Shown here in pieces: positions 1 to 4,490 of a stretch of 5,045 bases of DNA (the stretch's first letter is position 1; each line of letters opens with the position of its first letter). The notes beneath the pieces were generated by a model that was not told where the DNA came from, did not search any database, and saw only the letters and a list, made by a program, of their open reading frames with translations. The stretch is from positions 1-5,045 of the forward strand of contig DATCLA010000168.1 in NCBI GenBank assembly GCA_036564195.1. Reading direction: 5' to 3'. The position numbers and the translations under genes are program-made. The DNA is from DATCLA01 sp036564195. GTDB taxonomy: Bacteria; Bacillota; UBA4882; UBA8346.

Positions 1-146
1 GAGTGGAGAGGACTTTTCCGTTACACTCACCGATGCTGGCTCAAATTGAGGTGGTGCGGCACGGTAAAGTACGGCGTGCTAAATTGTACTACTTGAGGGA
101 ACGTTCCGGCAAATCGGCCCGGATTGAAGAACGCCGCAACCAATAA
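1..146 (+). CDS. rplS: 50S ribosomal protein L19, C-terminal part (5' end outside window)
   Basis: Reading from base 3, 47 codons end at TAA 144-146. The residues include VERTFPLHSP, then IEVVRHGKVRRAKLYYLRER, then a basic tail ending RIEERRNQ. The run ERTFPLHSP and the block KVRRAKLYYLR are hallmark sequences of bacterial L19, a large-subunit protein that sits at the 30S-50S interface. Only about the last 40 percent of the usual 115-residue protein is present; the start lies left of the window. In most Bacillota rplS is the last gene of the rpsP-rimM-trmD-rplS translation operon, often followed by lepB, as here with a 22-base gap. No terminator separates the two, so readthrough into lepB is likely. 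Identity is seen directly; the operon statement is from family knowledge. Confidence 0.95.
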   Translation, partial: VERTFPLHSPMLAQIEVVRHGKVRRAKLYYLRERSGKSARIEERRNQ

Positions 147-168
147 TCAGCCTGGGAGGCCTTTGGTA

Positions 169-717
169 ATGTTTGAGATCAAGAAATCAGAGTATCGTGA
201 AAACGTTGAAGCTTTTGCCATCGCAGTTTTGACAATTTTGTTTATCATGATCTTTGTAGTTCAGTCATTTTTGGTCAAAGGAAGTTCCATGGAAAACACT
301 TTGCAAGATGGCGAACGGCTACTGGTCAATAAATTTATCTTTCGCATTAGGCCTCCTAAAATTGGTGATATTGTTGTCCTGAAGTACCCTAAAGATCCCA
401 CCAAAAAATTTATTAAAAGGGTTATTGGCGTACCTGGAGACCGGATCTACATTCAAAATTCCAAATTGTACATCAATGGTATTGAAATTAAAGAGCCATA
501 TATTAAAGAAAAGATGTACCAGGATTATGATTTTACCGAAGTTCCCGAGCGTACGGTGTTTGTGATGGGTGATAACCGCAATGCCAGTAAAGACAGTCGT
601 GACCCTGATGTCGGTTTTGTTCCTTATGAAAACCTGGTGGGAAAGGCAATTTTTATCTTTTGGCCGGTTAATAGAGTTGAAGCTCTTACCAATCCCAAAT
701 ATCCCAATTTGGAATAA
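169..717 (+). CDS. lepB: Type I signal peptidase (leader peptidase)
   Basis: A 182-residue membrane-anchored serine protease that cuts signal peptides from secreted proteins outside the membrane (family S26). A single hydrophobic anchor spans about residues 13-34. The nucleophile motif is KGSSMENTL with Ser40 directly before Met. The general-base lysine is Lys83 in FIKRVIGVPGD, and the conserved box MGDNRNASKDSR lies at 133-144. Spacing and length match the short, single-anchor Gram-positive SipS type. The ATG at 169 is chosen because GGAGG at 155-159 lies nine bases upstream and the protein then begins MFEIKKSEYRENVEAF. A longer frame from TTG 124 would overlap rplS and has no ribosome binding site. 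It follows rplS by 22 bases and is probably cotranscribed with it. All catalytic residues are intact, so it should be active. The symbol sipS would be equally apt. Confidence 0.96.
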   Translation: MFEIKKSEYRENVEAFAIAVLTILFIMIFVVQSFLVKGSSMENTLQDGERLLVNKFIFRIRPPKIGDIVVLKYPKDPTKKFIKRVIGVPGDRIYIQNSKLYINGIEIKEPYIKEKMYQDYDFTEVPERTVFVMGDNRNASKDSRDPDVGFVPYENLVGKAIFIFWPVNRVEALTNPKYPNLE

Positions 718-722
718 AATGT

Positions 723-739
723 GCCCGGAGTTTCTGGGC
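723..739 (+). other. Short hairpin after lepB, possible weak terminator or processing site
   Basis: GCCCGG (723-728) can pair with CTGGGC (734-739) around a five-base AGTTT loop, with one G-T wobble. It begins five bases after the lepB stop codon. No T-run follows, so it is not a convincing Rho-independent terminator. It may stabilise or process the message, or be chance. The remaining bases to the next gene (740-815) show no clear sigma-A promoter. Confidence 0.3.
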
Positions 740-815
740 GAACCGGTAAGAACCAAGTATAGCTGGGAGCAAAGTAGGGTATCTTAACCATAAATTAAGC
801 TAAGGAGTGATTAGG

Positions 816-1007
816 ATGCCCGATGTGAATTGTACAGTCGATAACTGTGAATACTGGACTAACGGGAATCTCTGTAAAGCCAAACAGATTGTGATCCAAA
901 ATGATTCCGAGGGTGGATTTCCGCCTGATGCCAAGTTAGATAATTTATCAACTACACCGGCCGATTCGGTGGAAGATACATGTTGCCAGACATTTAAAAG
1001 CAAATAG
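816..1007 (+). CDS. DUF1540 domain small cysteine-containing protein
   Basis: A 63-residue protein starting MPDVNCTVDNCEYWTNGN. It has cysteines at 6, 11, 20, 56 and 57. The pattern VxCxVxxCxYxxxGNxCxAxxIxV followed by a C-terminal TCCQTF matches the DUF1540 family, widespread in Clostridia and of unknown function. The cysteine spacing suggests a small metal-binding or disulfide-linked fold, but that is inference. The start is ATG 816 because AAGGAG at 802-807 is eight bases upstream; a GTG at 807 overlaps that site and is unlikely. Two stops in tandem (TAG TAA) end the gene and a strong terminator follows at once. There is no signal peptide or membrane segment, so it should be cytoplasmic. 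Whether it is transcribed with lepB or alone is unclear. Confidence 0.85.
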   Translation: MPDVNCTVDNCEYWTNGNLCKAKQIVIQNDSEGGFPPDAKLDNLSTTPADSVEDTCCQTFKSK

Positions 1008-1013
1008 TAAGTT

Positions 1014-1041
1014 ATACCCGGTTTCATCCGGGTATTTTTTT
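1014..1041 (+). terminator. Intrinsic terminator after the DUF1540 gene
   Basis: A perfect eight-base-pair stem, ATACCCGG (1014-1021) with CCGGGTAT (1028-1035), closes a six-base loop and runs straight into a T-tract (1035-1041). It begins seven bases after the first stop codon. This is a textbook Rho-independent terminator and ends the rplS-lepB-DUF1540 transcript. Confidence 0.93.
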
Positions 1042-1102
1042 ATGGCAAGGAGCATAATTACTATAAAATAGAGGTAAATACAGAAATTTACATGGTAATA
1101 TA

Positions 1103-1117
1103 TGGTTAAAATAACCA
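1103..1117. repeat. Short inverted repeat upstream of the PilZ gene
   Basis: TGGTTA (1103-1108) and TAACCA (1112-1117) form perfect six-base arms around AAA. The repeat ends one base before the AAATCGACAT box at 1119. There is no T-run, so an operator is more plausible than a terminator, but arms this short can arise by chance in AT-rich DNA. Confidence 0.35.
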
Positions 1118-1118
1118 A

Positions 1119-1151
1119 AAATCGACATAAGATTATTGCCGGTTGTGTTAA
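1119..1151 (+). promoter_or_regulatory. Shared two-part upstream element, copy 1 (PilZ gene)
   Basis: AAATCGACAT (1119-1128), 17 unrelated bases, then TGTTAA (1146-1151), ending 37 bases before the PilZ TTG start. The same two blocks with the same 17-base gap occur at 1654-1686 before the SARP-like gene. TCGACA inside the first block resembles a sigma-A -35 box (TTGACA), but the downstream block is a poor -10. It is either a promoter for another sigma factor or a regulator site. On the other strand the first block reads ATGTCGATTT, one base from a Spo0A box (TGTCGAA). The match is seen directly; the function is inferred. Confidence 0.45.
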
Positions 1152-1176
1152 ATTTAATTTAAGGAAATGTTGCGAA

Positions 1177-1182
1177 AAGGAG
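1177..1182 (+). promoter_or_regulatory. Ribosome binding site deciding the PilZ gene start
   Basis: AAGGAG ends six bases before TTG 1189 and twelve before ATG 1195. The spacing favours the TTG, although the ATG six bases further in cannot be excluded. Confidence 0.6.
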
Positions 1183-1188
1183 TGAGCA

Positions 1189-1548
1189 TTGTTTATGGAA
1201 AAACGAAAAAAATTACGGATAAAAACACATAGTGCTGCTAAACTGGTGAGTTCTACCCAACTGAAGCTAATCTATGGTTATTTGGATAATCTCAGCGAAG
1301 ACGGGATGGGAATAATGTCACCGGAATGGCTGGCGCCTGGTTCCAGATTTACTTGTGGTTTTTTTTTAAAGGATGGAACTGAGAAAGTTAATACCATTGC
1401 TACGTTAGTTCATACTTCTAAAGGGATAGATTCCATTTATTACCACGGATTCCGTTTTGACTATATTAGCTCGTTAGATCGTCAGGCAGTAGCTGATTTC
1501 ATTAACCGTGAAACTAAAAGTCTGTCGCAGTGTCAGAATATCGTTTAA
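1189..1548 (+). CDS. Single-domain PilZ protein, probable c-di-GMP receptor
   Basis: A 119-residue protein made of one PilZ domain, the commonest bacterial receptor for cyclic di-GMP. Both ligand motifs can be seen: RxxxR as R6-KKL-R10 near the N terminus, and (D/N)xSxxG as N34-L-S-E-D-G39 in GYLDNLSEDGMGI. The later strand YHGFRFDYISSLDRQAVADFI (in two parts, 85-105) matches the usual PilZ ending GxRFxxLxxxDRxxLxxFI. There is no signal peptide, membrane segment or partner domain, so it probably acts in the cytoplasm by binding a target protein when c-di-GMP is present; the target is unknown. TTG 1189 is preferred by ribosome-binding-site spacing; ATG 1195 would give 117 residues. The gene stands alone between two terminators and shares an upstream element with the next gene, a SARP-like regulator with a GGDEF-like end. 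Confidence 0.85.
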   Translation: MFMEKRKKLRIKTHSAAKLVSSTQLKLIYGYLDNLSEDGMGIMSPEWLAPGSRFTCGFFLKDGTEKVNTIATLVHTSKGIDSIYYHGFRFDYISSLDRQAVADFINRETKSLSQCQNIV

Positions 1549-1567
1549 ATTACTAAACGGTATTTTT
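1537..1567 (+). terminator. Intrinsic terminator overlapping the PilZ stop codon
   Basis: ATATCGTTTA (1538-1547) pairs with TAAACGGTAT (1554-1563) with one T-G wobble, around the loop AATTAC, followed by a T-run to 1567; A1537 can add one more pair. The stop codon TAA 1546-1548 lies in the stem. The stem is AU-rich, so efficiency may be moderate. Confidence 0.72.
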
Positions 1568-1632
1568 CTATTTACTTCTTCCGGAGGTTGTTTACGGTTT
1601 TTTTAAAGGCTATTTGTTAAAAGAAGCTAAAA

Positions 1633-1651
1633 CCCATATTATTTATATGGG
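1633..1651. repeat. Perfect inverted repeat upstream of the SARP-like gene
   Basis: CCCATAT (1633-1639) and ATATGGG (1645-1651) are perfect seven-base arms around TATTT. No T-run follows, and the repeat ends two bases before the AAATCGACAT block at 1654. Position and symmetry suggest a dimeric regulator's operator. The rest of the gap 1568-1725 shows only AT-rich DNA with one T-run near 1597 that lacks a good stem. Confidence 0.45.
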
Positions 1652-1653
1652 AT

Positions 1654-1686
1654 AAATCGACATGATTTTTGCATTCTTTATGTTAA
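1654..1686 (+). promoter_or_regulatory. Shared two-part upstream element, copy 2 (SARP-like gene)
   Basis: AAATCGACAT (1654-1663), 17 bases, then TGTTAA (1681-1686), ending 39 bases before the ATG at 1726. It matches copy 1 (1119-1151) in both blocks and in gap length, while the 17 bases between are largely different (about five matches). That pattern is expected of a protein-contacted site, not of a recent duplication. It may be the promoter or an activator or repressor site for this gene. Confidence 0.45.
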
Positions 1687-1725
1687 GTTAGACTAAAAAT
1701 CAGCATCTGTTTAAGGAGGCAAAAA

Positions 1726-2952
1726 ATGGGTAGCACTCAAACAGCCTTTGACTATAACCCCAACTCCTCTGTACTTAGAATATATTGTTTTGGTAAGTTT
1801 AGAGTCTTACGACCGGGTGAAACCGAAGCAATCGGTATCATCAGTAAGCATAAAATGTGGCAGCTCTTTAAATATTTGGTGATCAACCGGCGGTCAGTAG
1901 TTCCGACCTTAAGTTTGGTAAACGATTTGTGGCCGGCTCAAAAGAAACCCGACGATACAGCGGCGTTACGGACCACAGTTTGCCGCTTAAAGTCGATGCT
2001 GGAACCCAAGGGGTCGCGGTCGAAGTATTCCTATATTGTCTATCGTAAAGATTCCTGTGCGTTTAATTTAAATGCTCCCTATTGGTTGGATGTGGAAGAA
2101 TTTGAACAATTATGTGCGCTGGCCAAACGTCAGGGCGAGCATAACCGTGCTGAAGCGATTAACAATTATATTGAGGCGTTAGACCTGTATCAAGGGGATT
2201 TTTTAGCTGAAGATCCCAACATGGAAAGTGCGATTCCGCTTCGGGAATATTACCGTTTAATGTTTTTGGATGCAGTCCGGGAATTGGCCGGTTGGTTAAT
2301 TGAGGCTAAAGACTTGGTCCGGGCCAGACTATATCTGGAAAAGGCGGTAAAAGCCGACCCTTATATGGAAGACTTACAAGCTATGTTAATCAGAGTGTTA
2401 TTGGATTTGGGGGATATTAAATCCGCGAAGGCTTACTATACTTCCTGTTCGACCTTGCTCTACAGTGAACTGGGGGTAAAACCTTCTGAGGAATTGAAGA
2501 AATTATATAATATCATCAAAGAGCAGGAAGAAAGCAGCAGTAACAATATGACGGAGCTGATTGAACATAAAACTACCGAAGTCGAAGTTAACGGCCCGTT
2601 TATCTGTGATCCGGAATTATTTTGGACTTGCCTGTTATTGGAACGTCGCCGGGTGGCCCGTAACGGAGTAGCCAGTATGGTACTGTTGGAGCTGGATGCC
2701 AACGGACAACAGGAAAACCGGCAACGGTTAACCATTTTTAATCAGATTCAAACTACAGCCCATAGTATTTTACGTAAAAGTGACATCTTGTGTCATTTAG
2801 ATGAGGGGCATTATGCATTGTTATTGCCTTCTACCAGCAAAAAAGGGGCTAAGATTGTAATTTCAAATATTATTCGGGAATTTTTTAAAAATTATTCCTA
2901 TACTAAAAGAGAGGTTAATCTAAAAACGAAAGTTAAAACCATATCACTGTAA
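1726..2952 (+). CDS. SARP-like transcriptional regulator: winged helix, BTAD, and degenerate GGDEF-like C-terminus
   Basis: A 408-residue protein. Residues about 17-115 form an OmpR/SARP-type winged helix, beginning LRIYCFGKFRVLRPG and containing LVNDLWP and LRTTVCRLKSML. Residues about 120-268 are a BTAD, all-helical and TPR-like, with LDVEEFEQLC, ALDLYQGDFLAE, and RLYLEKAVKADPYMEDL to GVKPSEELKKLY. After a polar linker (268-290), residues 293-408 resemble a GGDEF domain. SDILCHLDEGHYALLLP aligns with the family's SDxxxRxGGDEFALLLP, so the active motif is replaced by DEGHY (359-363). R350-K-S-D353 lies five residues before it, the I-site position. The DxLTGLxNRR start and everything after the TISL strand are absent. 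It is probably a DNA-binding activator whose C-terminus binds c-di-GMP or serves as a scaffold, not a cyclase. AAGGAGG at 1713-1719 supports the ATG. Targets are unknown; its own gene and the PilZ gene are candidates. Confidence 0.85.
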   Translation: MGSTQTAFDYNPNSSVLRIYCFGKFRVLRPGETEAIGIISKHKMWQLFKYLVINRRSVVPTLSLVNDLWPAQKKPDDTAALRTTVCRLKSMLEPKGSRSKYSYIVYRKDSCAFNLNAPYWLDVEEFEQLCALAKRQGEHNRAEAINNYIEALDLYQGDFLAEDPNMESAIPLREYYRLMFLDAVRELAGWLIEAKDLVRARLYLEKAVKADPYMEDLQAMLIRVLLDLGDIKSAKAYYTSCSTLLYSELGVKPSEELKKLYNIIKEQEESSSNNMTELIEHKTTEVEVNGPFICDPELFWTCLLLERRRVARNGVASMVLLELDANGQQENRQRLTIFNQIQTTAHSILRKSDILCHLDEGHYALLLPSTSKKGAKIVISNIIREFFKNYSYTKREVNLKTKVKTISL

Positions 2953-2982
2953 GCTAGATCAAAGGTGCTAAACAAGCTAAAC

Positions 2983-3008
2983 AGGAACCTTTAAACAGGT
3001 TCTTTTTT
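2983..3008 (+). terminator. Intrinsic terminator after the SARP-like gene
   Basis: AGGAACCT (2983-2990) pairs with AGGTTCTT (2997-3004) with one G-T wobble around TTAAAC, followed by a T-run (3003-3008). It begins 30 bases after the stop codon and separates this gene from the nadK operon. Confidence 0.88.
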
Positions 3009-3016
3009 ATTTCCGT

Positions 3017-3051
3017 CCCGAAAACCTTTTCGCTTCAATTTACTTTTCGGG
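3017..3051. repeat. Inverted repeat with two alternative pairings in the nadK upstream region
   Basis: CCCGAAAA (3017-3024) is perfectly complementary to TTTTCGGG (3044-3051) across 19 bases. Part of the same left arm, CGAAAA (3019-3024), can also pair with TTTTCG (3027-3032), so the two folds exclude each other. A short T-run (3054-3057) follows. It could be a second terminator or an operator; the evidence does not decide. Confidence 0.4.
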
Positions 3052-3111
3052 CATTTTGTTTGCCGCGTCAAAAGGGCTTAGGCTGCTGTGCCGAATTTTA
3101 AATCCTGAAGG

Positions 3112-3125
3112 AAAAATCGATTTTT
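3112..3125. repeat. 14-base perfect palindrome upstream of nadK
   Basis: AAAAATCGATTTTT is a perfect palindrome centred between 3118 and 3119, 37 bases before the nadK start and just left of the ARG-box-like site. A symmetric site of this kind suits a dimeric regulator, but the A and T tracts make chance symmetry fairly easy. Confidence 0.35.
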
Positions 3126-3126
3126 T

Positions 3127-3144
3127 GATGAATAAATATAAAAA
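3127..3144 (+). promoter_or_regulatory. Possible ARG box (ArgR operator) ahead of nadK-argR-recN
   Basis: GATGAATAAATATAAAAA matches 13 of 18 positions of the Bacillus ARG box as I recall it (CATGAATAAAAATKCAAK). The left half ATGAATAAA is perfect; the right half is poor. It lies 17 bases before the nadK start in an operon that encodes ArgR, so autoregulation is plausible. A weaker candidate lies at 3090-3107. The region is AT-rich, so this is tentative. I see no clear sigma-A promoter in 3052-3148. Confidence 0.4.
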
Positions 3145-3148
3145 AAAC

Positions 3149-3156
3149 AAGGGTGG
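3149..3156 (+). promoter_or_regulatory. Ribosome binding site deciding the nadK start
   Basis: AAGGGTGG ends five bases before TTG 3162. The alternative GTG at 3153 lies inside this site and has only an A-rich stretch upstream, so the TTG is the likely start. Confidence 0.7.
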
Positions 3157-3161
3157 CTGCT

Positions 3162-4019
3162 TTGAAAAATATCTTAATCCTACCTAACCTTGAGAAACCA
3201 ACTGCCTTACAGTTGACCGGAGAGCTGATTGTTTCATTAAAAAAACGCGGTTTTAATCCGTTGACCGAAAGTATTCTGGCAGAAGATTTTGACTGTGCTA
3301 AGGTTACATTAGAAGCAGCCGCAACCCGGAATGATTTGGATTTGGTGATTGTTTTAGGTGGCGATGGCTCAATTTTAGATGCCGCCCGAAGAATCTATCC
3401 GCATCAAATCCCGTTGTTAGGGATTAATCTGGGACATTTAGGATTTTTAACCAGAGTCGAAAGCGGCCGGTTGGACCAGGCTTTGGATGACTTAAGCGCC
3501 GGGAGTTACCGGTTTGAAGACAGGATGATGCTCAAAGCGGTTGTGCTGCGGGACGGTACCTGTTGTAAAGAGCTGTTTAGCTTAAATGAGTTGGTAGTGG
3601 CGAAGGAAACCGCGGTCCAGTTAATTCGGTTGGAAACCTGGATTGATGATGAGTATTTTACCACCTACCCGGCAGATGGGTTAATCGTCACTACGGCCAC
3701 TGGTTCCACAGCTTATTCCTTATCAGCCGGGGGGCCGATTTTAGACCCTCGTTTGCAAGCCATTCTGATTACTCCCCTGTGTGCTCATTCACTTTATGCG
3801 CGGCCGGTGGTGTTGAGCGAAATGGCACAGATTAAAGTAATTTTAAATGCCAATCATACCAATATATCTTTAACCGCCGATGGTCAATTTACCATTCCTT
3901 TAGAACCGGATGATGAGATTCATTTTAGCAAGGCTGAATATGTTACCCGGCTGCTGCGTTTTAACAACCAGGGTTTGTTTGAAGCATTAAAATCCCGGTT
4001 GAAAGCAGGAAGAATCTGA
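3162..4019 (+). CDS. nadK: NAD kinase (ATP/polyphosphate-dependent NAD+ kinase)
   Basis: A 285-residue cytoplasmic enzyme that phosphorylates NAD+ to NADP+, supplying the cell's NADP(H). The family signatures are in order: GGDGS at 66-70 with LVIVL before it, GINLGHLGFLT at 87-97, the NE pair at 142-143, the long glycine-rich block TTATGSTAYSLSAGGPI at 177-193, and TADGQ at 238-242. Length is typical for bacterial NadK. TTG 3162 is chosen because the product then begins MKNILILPNLEKPTALQL, as NAD kinases normally do, and AAGGGTGG is correctly placed; a GTG at 3153 would add AAL. It is the first gene of a tight operon, 14 bases before argR, with an ARG-box-like sequence upstream. In related genomes tlyA often precedes nadK, but here a SARP-like gene does. 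Confidence 0.97.
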   Translation: MKNILILPNLEKPTALQLTGELIVSLKKRGFNPLTESILAEDFDCAKVTLEAAATRNDLDLVIVLGGDGSILDAARRIYPHQIPLLGINLGHLGFLTRVESGRLDQALDDLSAGSYRFEDRMMLKAVVLRDGTCCKELFSLNELVVAKETAVQLIRLETWIDDEYFTTYPADGLIVTTATGSTAYSLSAGGPILDPRLQAILITPLCAHSLYARPVVLSEMAQIKVILNANHTNISLTADGQFTIPLEPDDEIHFSKAEYVTRLLRFNNQGLFEALKSRLKAGRI

Positions 4020-4033
4020 TTAGGGAGGACGTT

Positions 4034-4486
4034 ATGAAAGCCGAACGTCATGCGCTGATTATTTCCATCATTAAAGAGAAGAATATCGGGACCCAAGAAG
4101 AGTTGGGAGCAATTTTAGAAGCTAAAGGGGTCCTCGTTACCCAGGCAACTTTATCCCGAGATATTAAAGAGTTAGGGCTAGTGAAAGTACCTACCCCGGA
4201 AGGGCATTATCGTTATTCCTTGCCCCAGGACCGGATTCCTGGGGATTTAGTGCGGCGGGCCCAAAAGATGTTGGAGGATGCAGTAGTCGCAGTGGATACT
4301 GCTGAAAATATTATTGTTATTAAGACCACAAGCGGAACTGCTCAGGGAGTAGCGGCAGCCTTTGATGACCTGGAATGGCCGGAAGTAGTCGGTACTGTTG
4401 CCGGTGATAATACCATTATGGCGGTAGCCCGTAACAAAGAACTGGCGAAGGAAGTAGCGCTACGGTTAGAGCAATTGAGGAGGTAA
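4034..4486 (+). CDS. argR: Arginine repressor ArgR/AhrC
   Basis: A 150-residue hexameric, arginine-dependent DNA-binding protein that represses arginine biosynthesis and, in Bacillus, activates arginine breakdown. Residues 1-70 are the winged helix, with the recognition segment TQATLSRDIKELGLVKV at 36-52. The C-terminal oligomerisation and arginine-binding domain shows VIKTTSGTAQGVAAAFD (95-111) and GTVAGDNTIMAV (120-131). The arginine-contacting pair is usually Asp-Asp (GDDT); here it is Asp125-Asn126, a change that could affect ligand affinity. The start ATG has GGGAGG at 4023-4028. It lies between nadK and recN with gaps of 14 and 4 bases, the conserved order in many Clostridia, and its last two codons (AGG AGG) double as the recN ribosome binding site. 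Autoregulation is possible through the site before nadK. Confidence 0.97.
   Translation: MKAERHALIISIIKEKNIGTQEELGAILEAKGVLVTQATLSRDIKELGLVKVPTPEGHYRYSLPQDRIPGDLVRRAQKMLEDAVVAVDTAENIIVIKTTSGTAQGVAAAFDDLEWPEVVGTVAGDNTIMAVARNKELAKEVALRLEQLRR
4478..4483 (+). promoter_or_regulatory. recN ribosome binding site inside the end of argR
   Basis: AGGAGG forms the last two arginine codons of argR and lies seven bases before the recN TTG at 4491. The arrangement fixes the unusual start and suggests translational coupling of the two genes. Confidence 0.85.
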
Positions 4487-4490
4487 CAAA

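Noticed and set aside
124..168. Longer lepB start at TTG 124
   Set aside because: It overlaps the rplS end, lacks a ribosome binding site and adds residues absent from the family; ATG 169 has a well-spaced GGAGG.
319..756. 145-codon open frame on the minus strand opposite lepB
   Set aside because: It lies antisense to a certain gene, has no ribosome binding site and resembles no family.
569..787. 72-codon plus-strand frame overlapping the end of lepB
   Set aside because: Out-of-frame shadow of lepB running into the intergenic region, with no ribosome binding site or recognisable domain.
800..1027. 75-codon minus-strand frame opposite the DUF1540 gene
   Set aside because: The plus strand carries clear DUF1540 cysteine motifs; the antisense frame has none and begins inside the terminator.
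1577..1620. GGAGG followed by TTG and a ten-codon frame in the gap before the SARP-like gene
   Set aside because: There is no spacing between the GGAGG and the TTG, and the peptide is too short and featureless to call a gene or leader peptide.
2460..2735. 91-codon minus-strand frame within the SARP-like gene
   Set aside because: Low-complexity serine-rich antisense product within a coherent plus-strand gene.
2950..2994. Premature stop or frameshift in the SARP-like gene hiding the rest of a GGDEF domain
   Set aside because: Codons after the stop give ARSKVLNKLNRNL and then another stop, nothing like the GGDEF C-terminus, and a terminator lies right there.
3114..3146. Third copy of the AAATCGACAT-N17-TGTTAA element before nadK
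   Set aside because: Only AAATCGA matches; the second block is absent at the expected distance.
3153..3161. GTG 3153 as the nadK start
   Set aside because: It lies within the likely ribosome binding site; TTG 3162 gives the usual NadK N-terminus.
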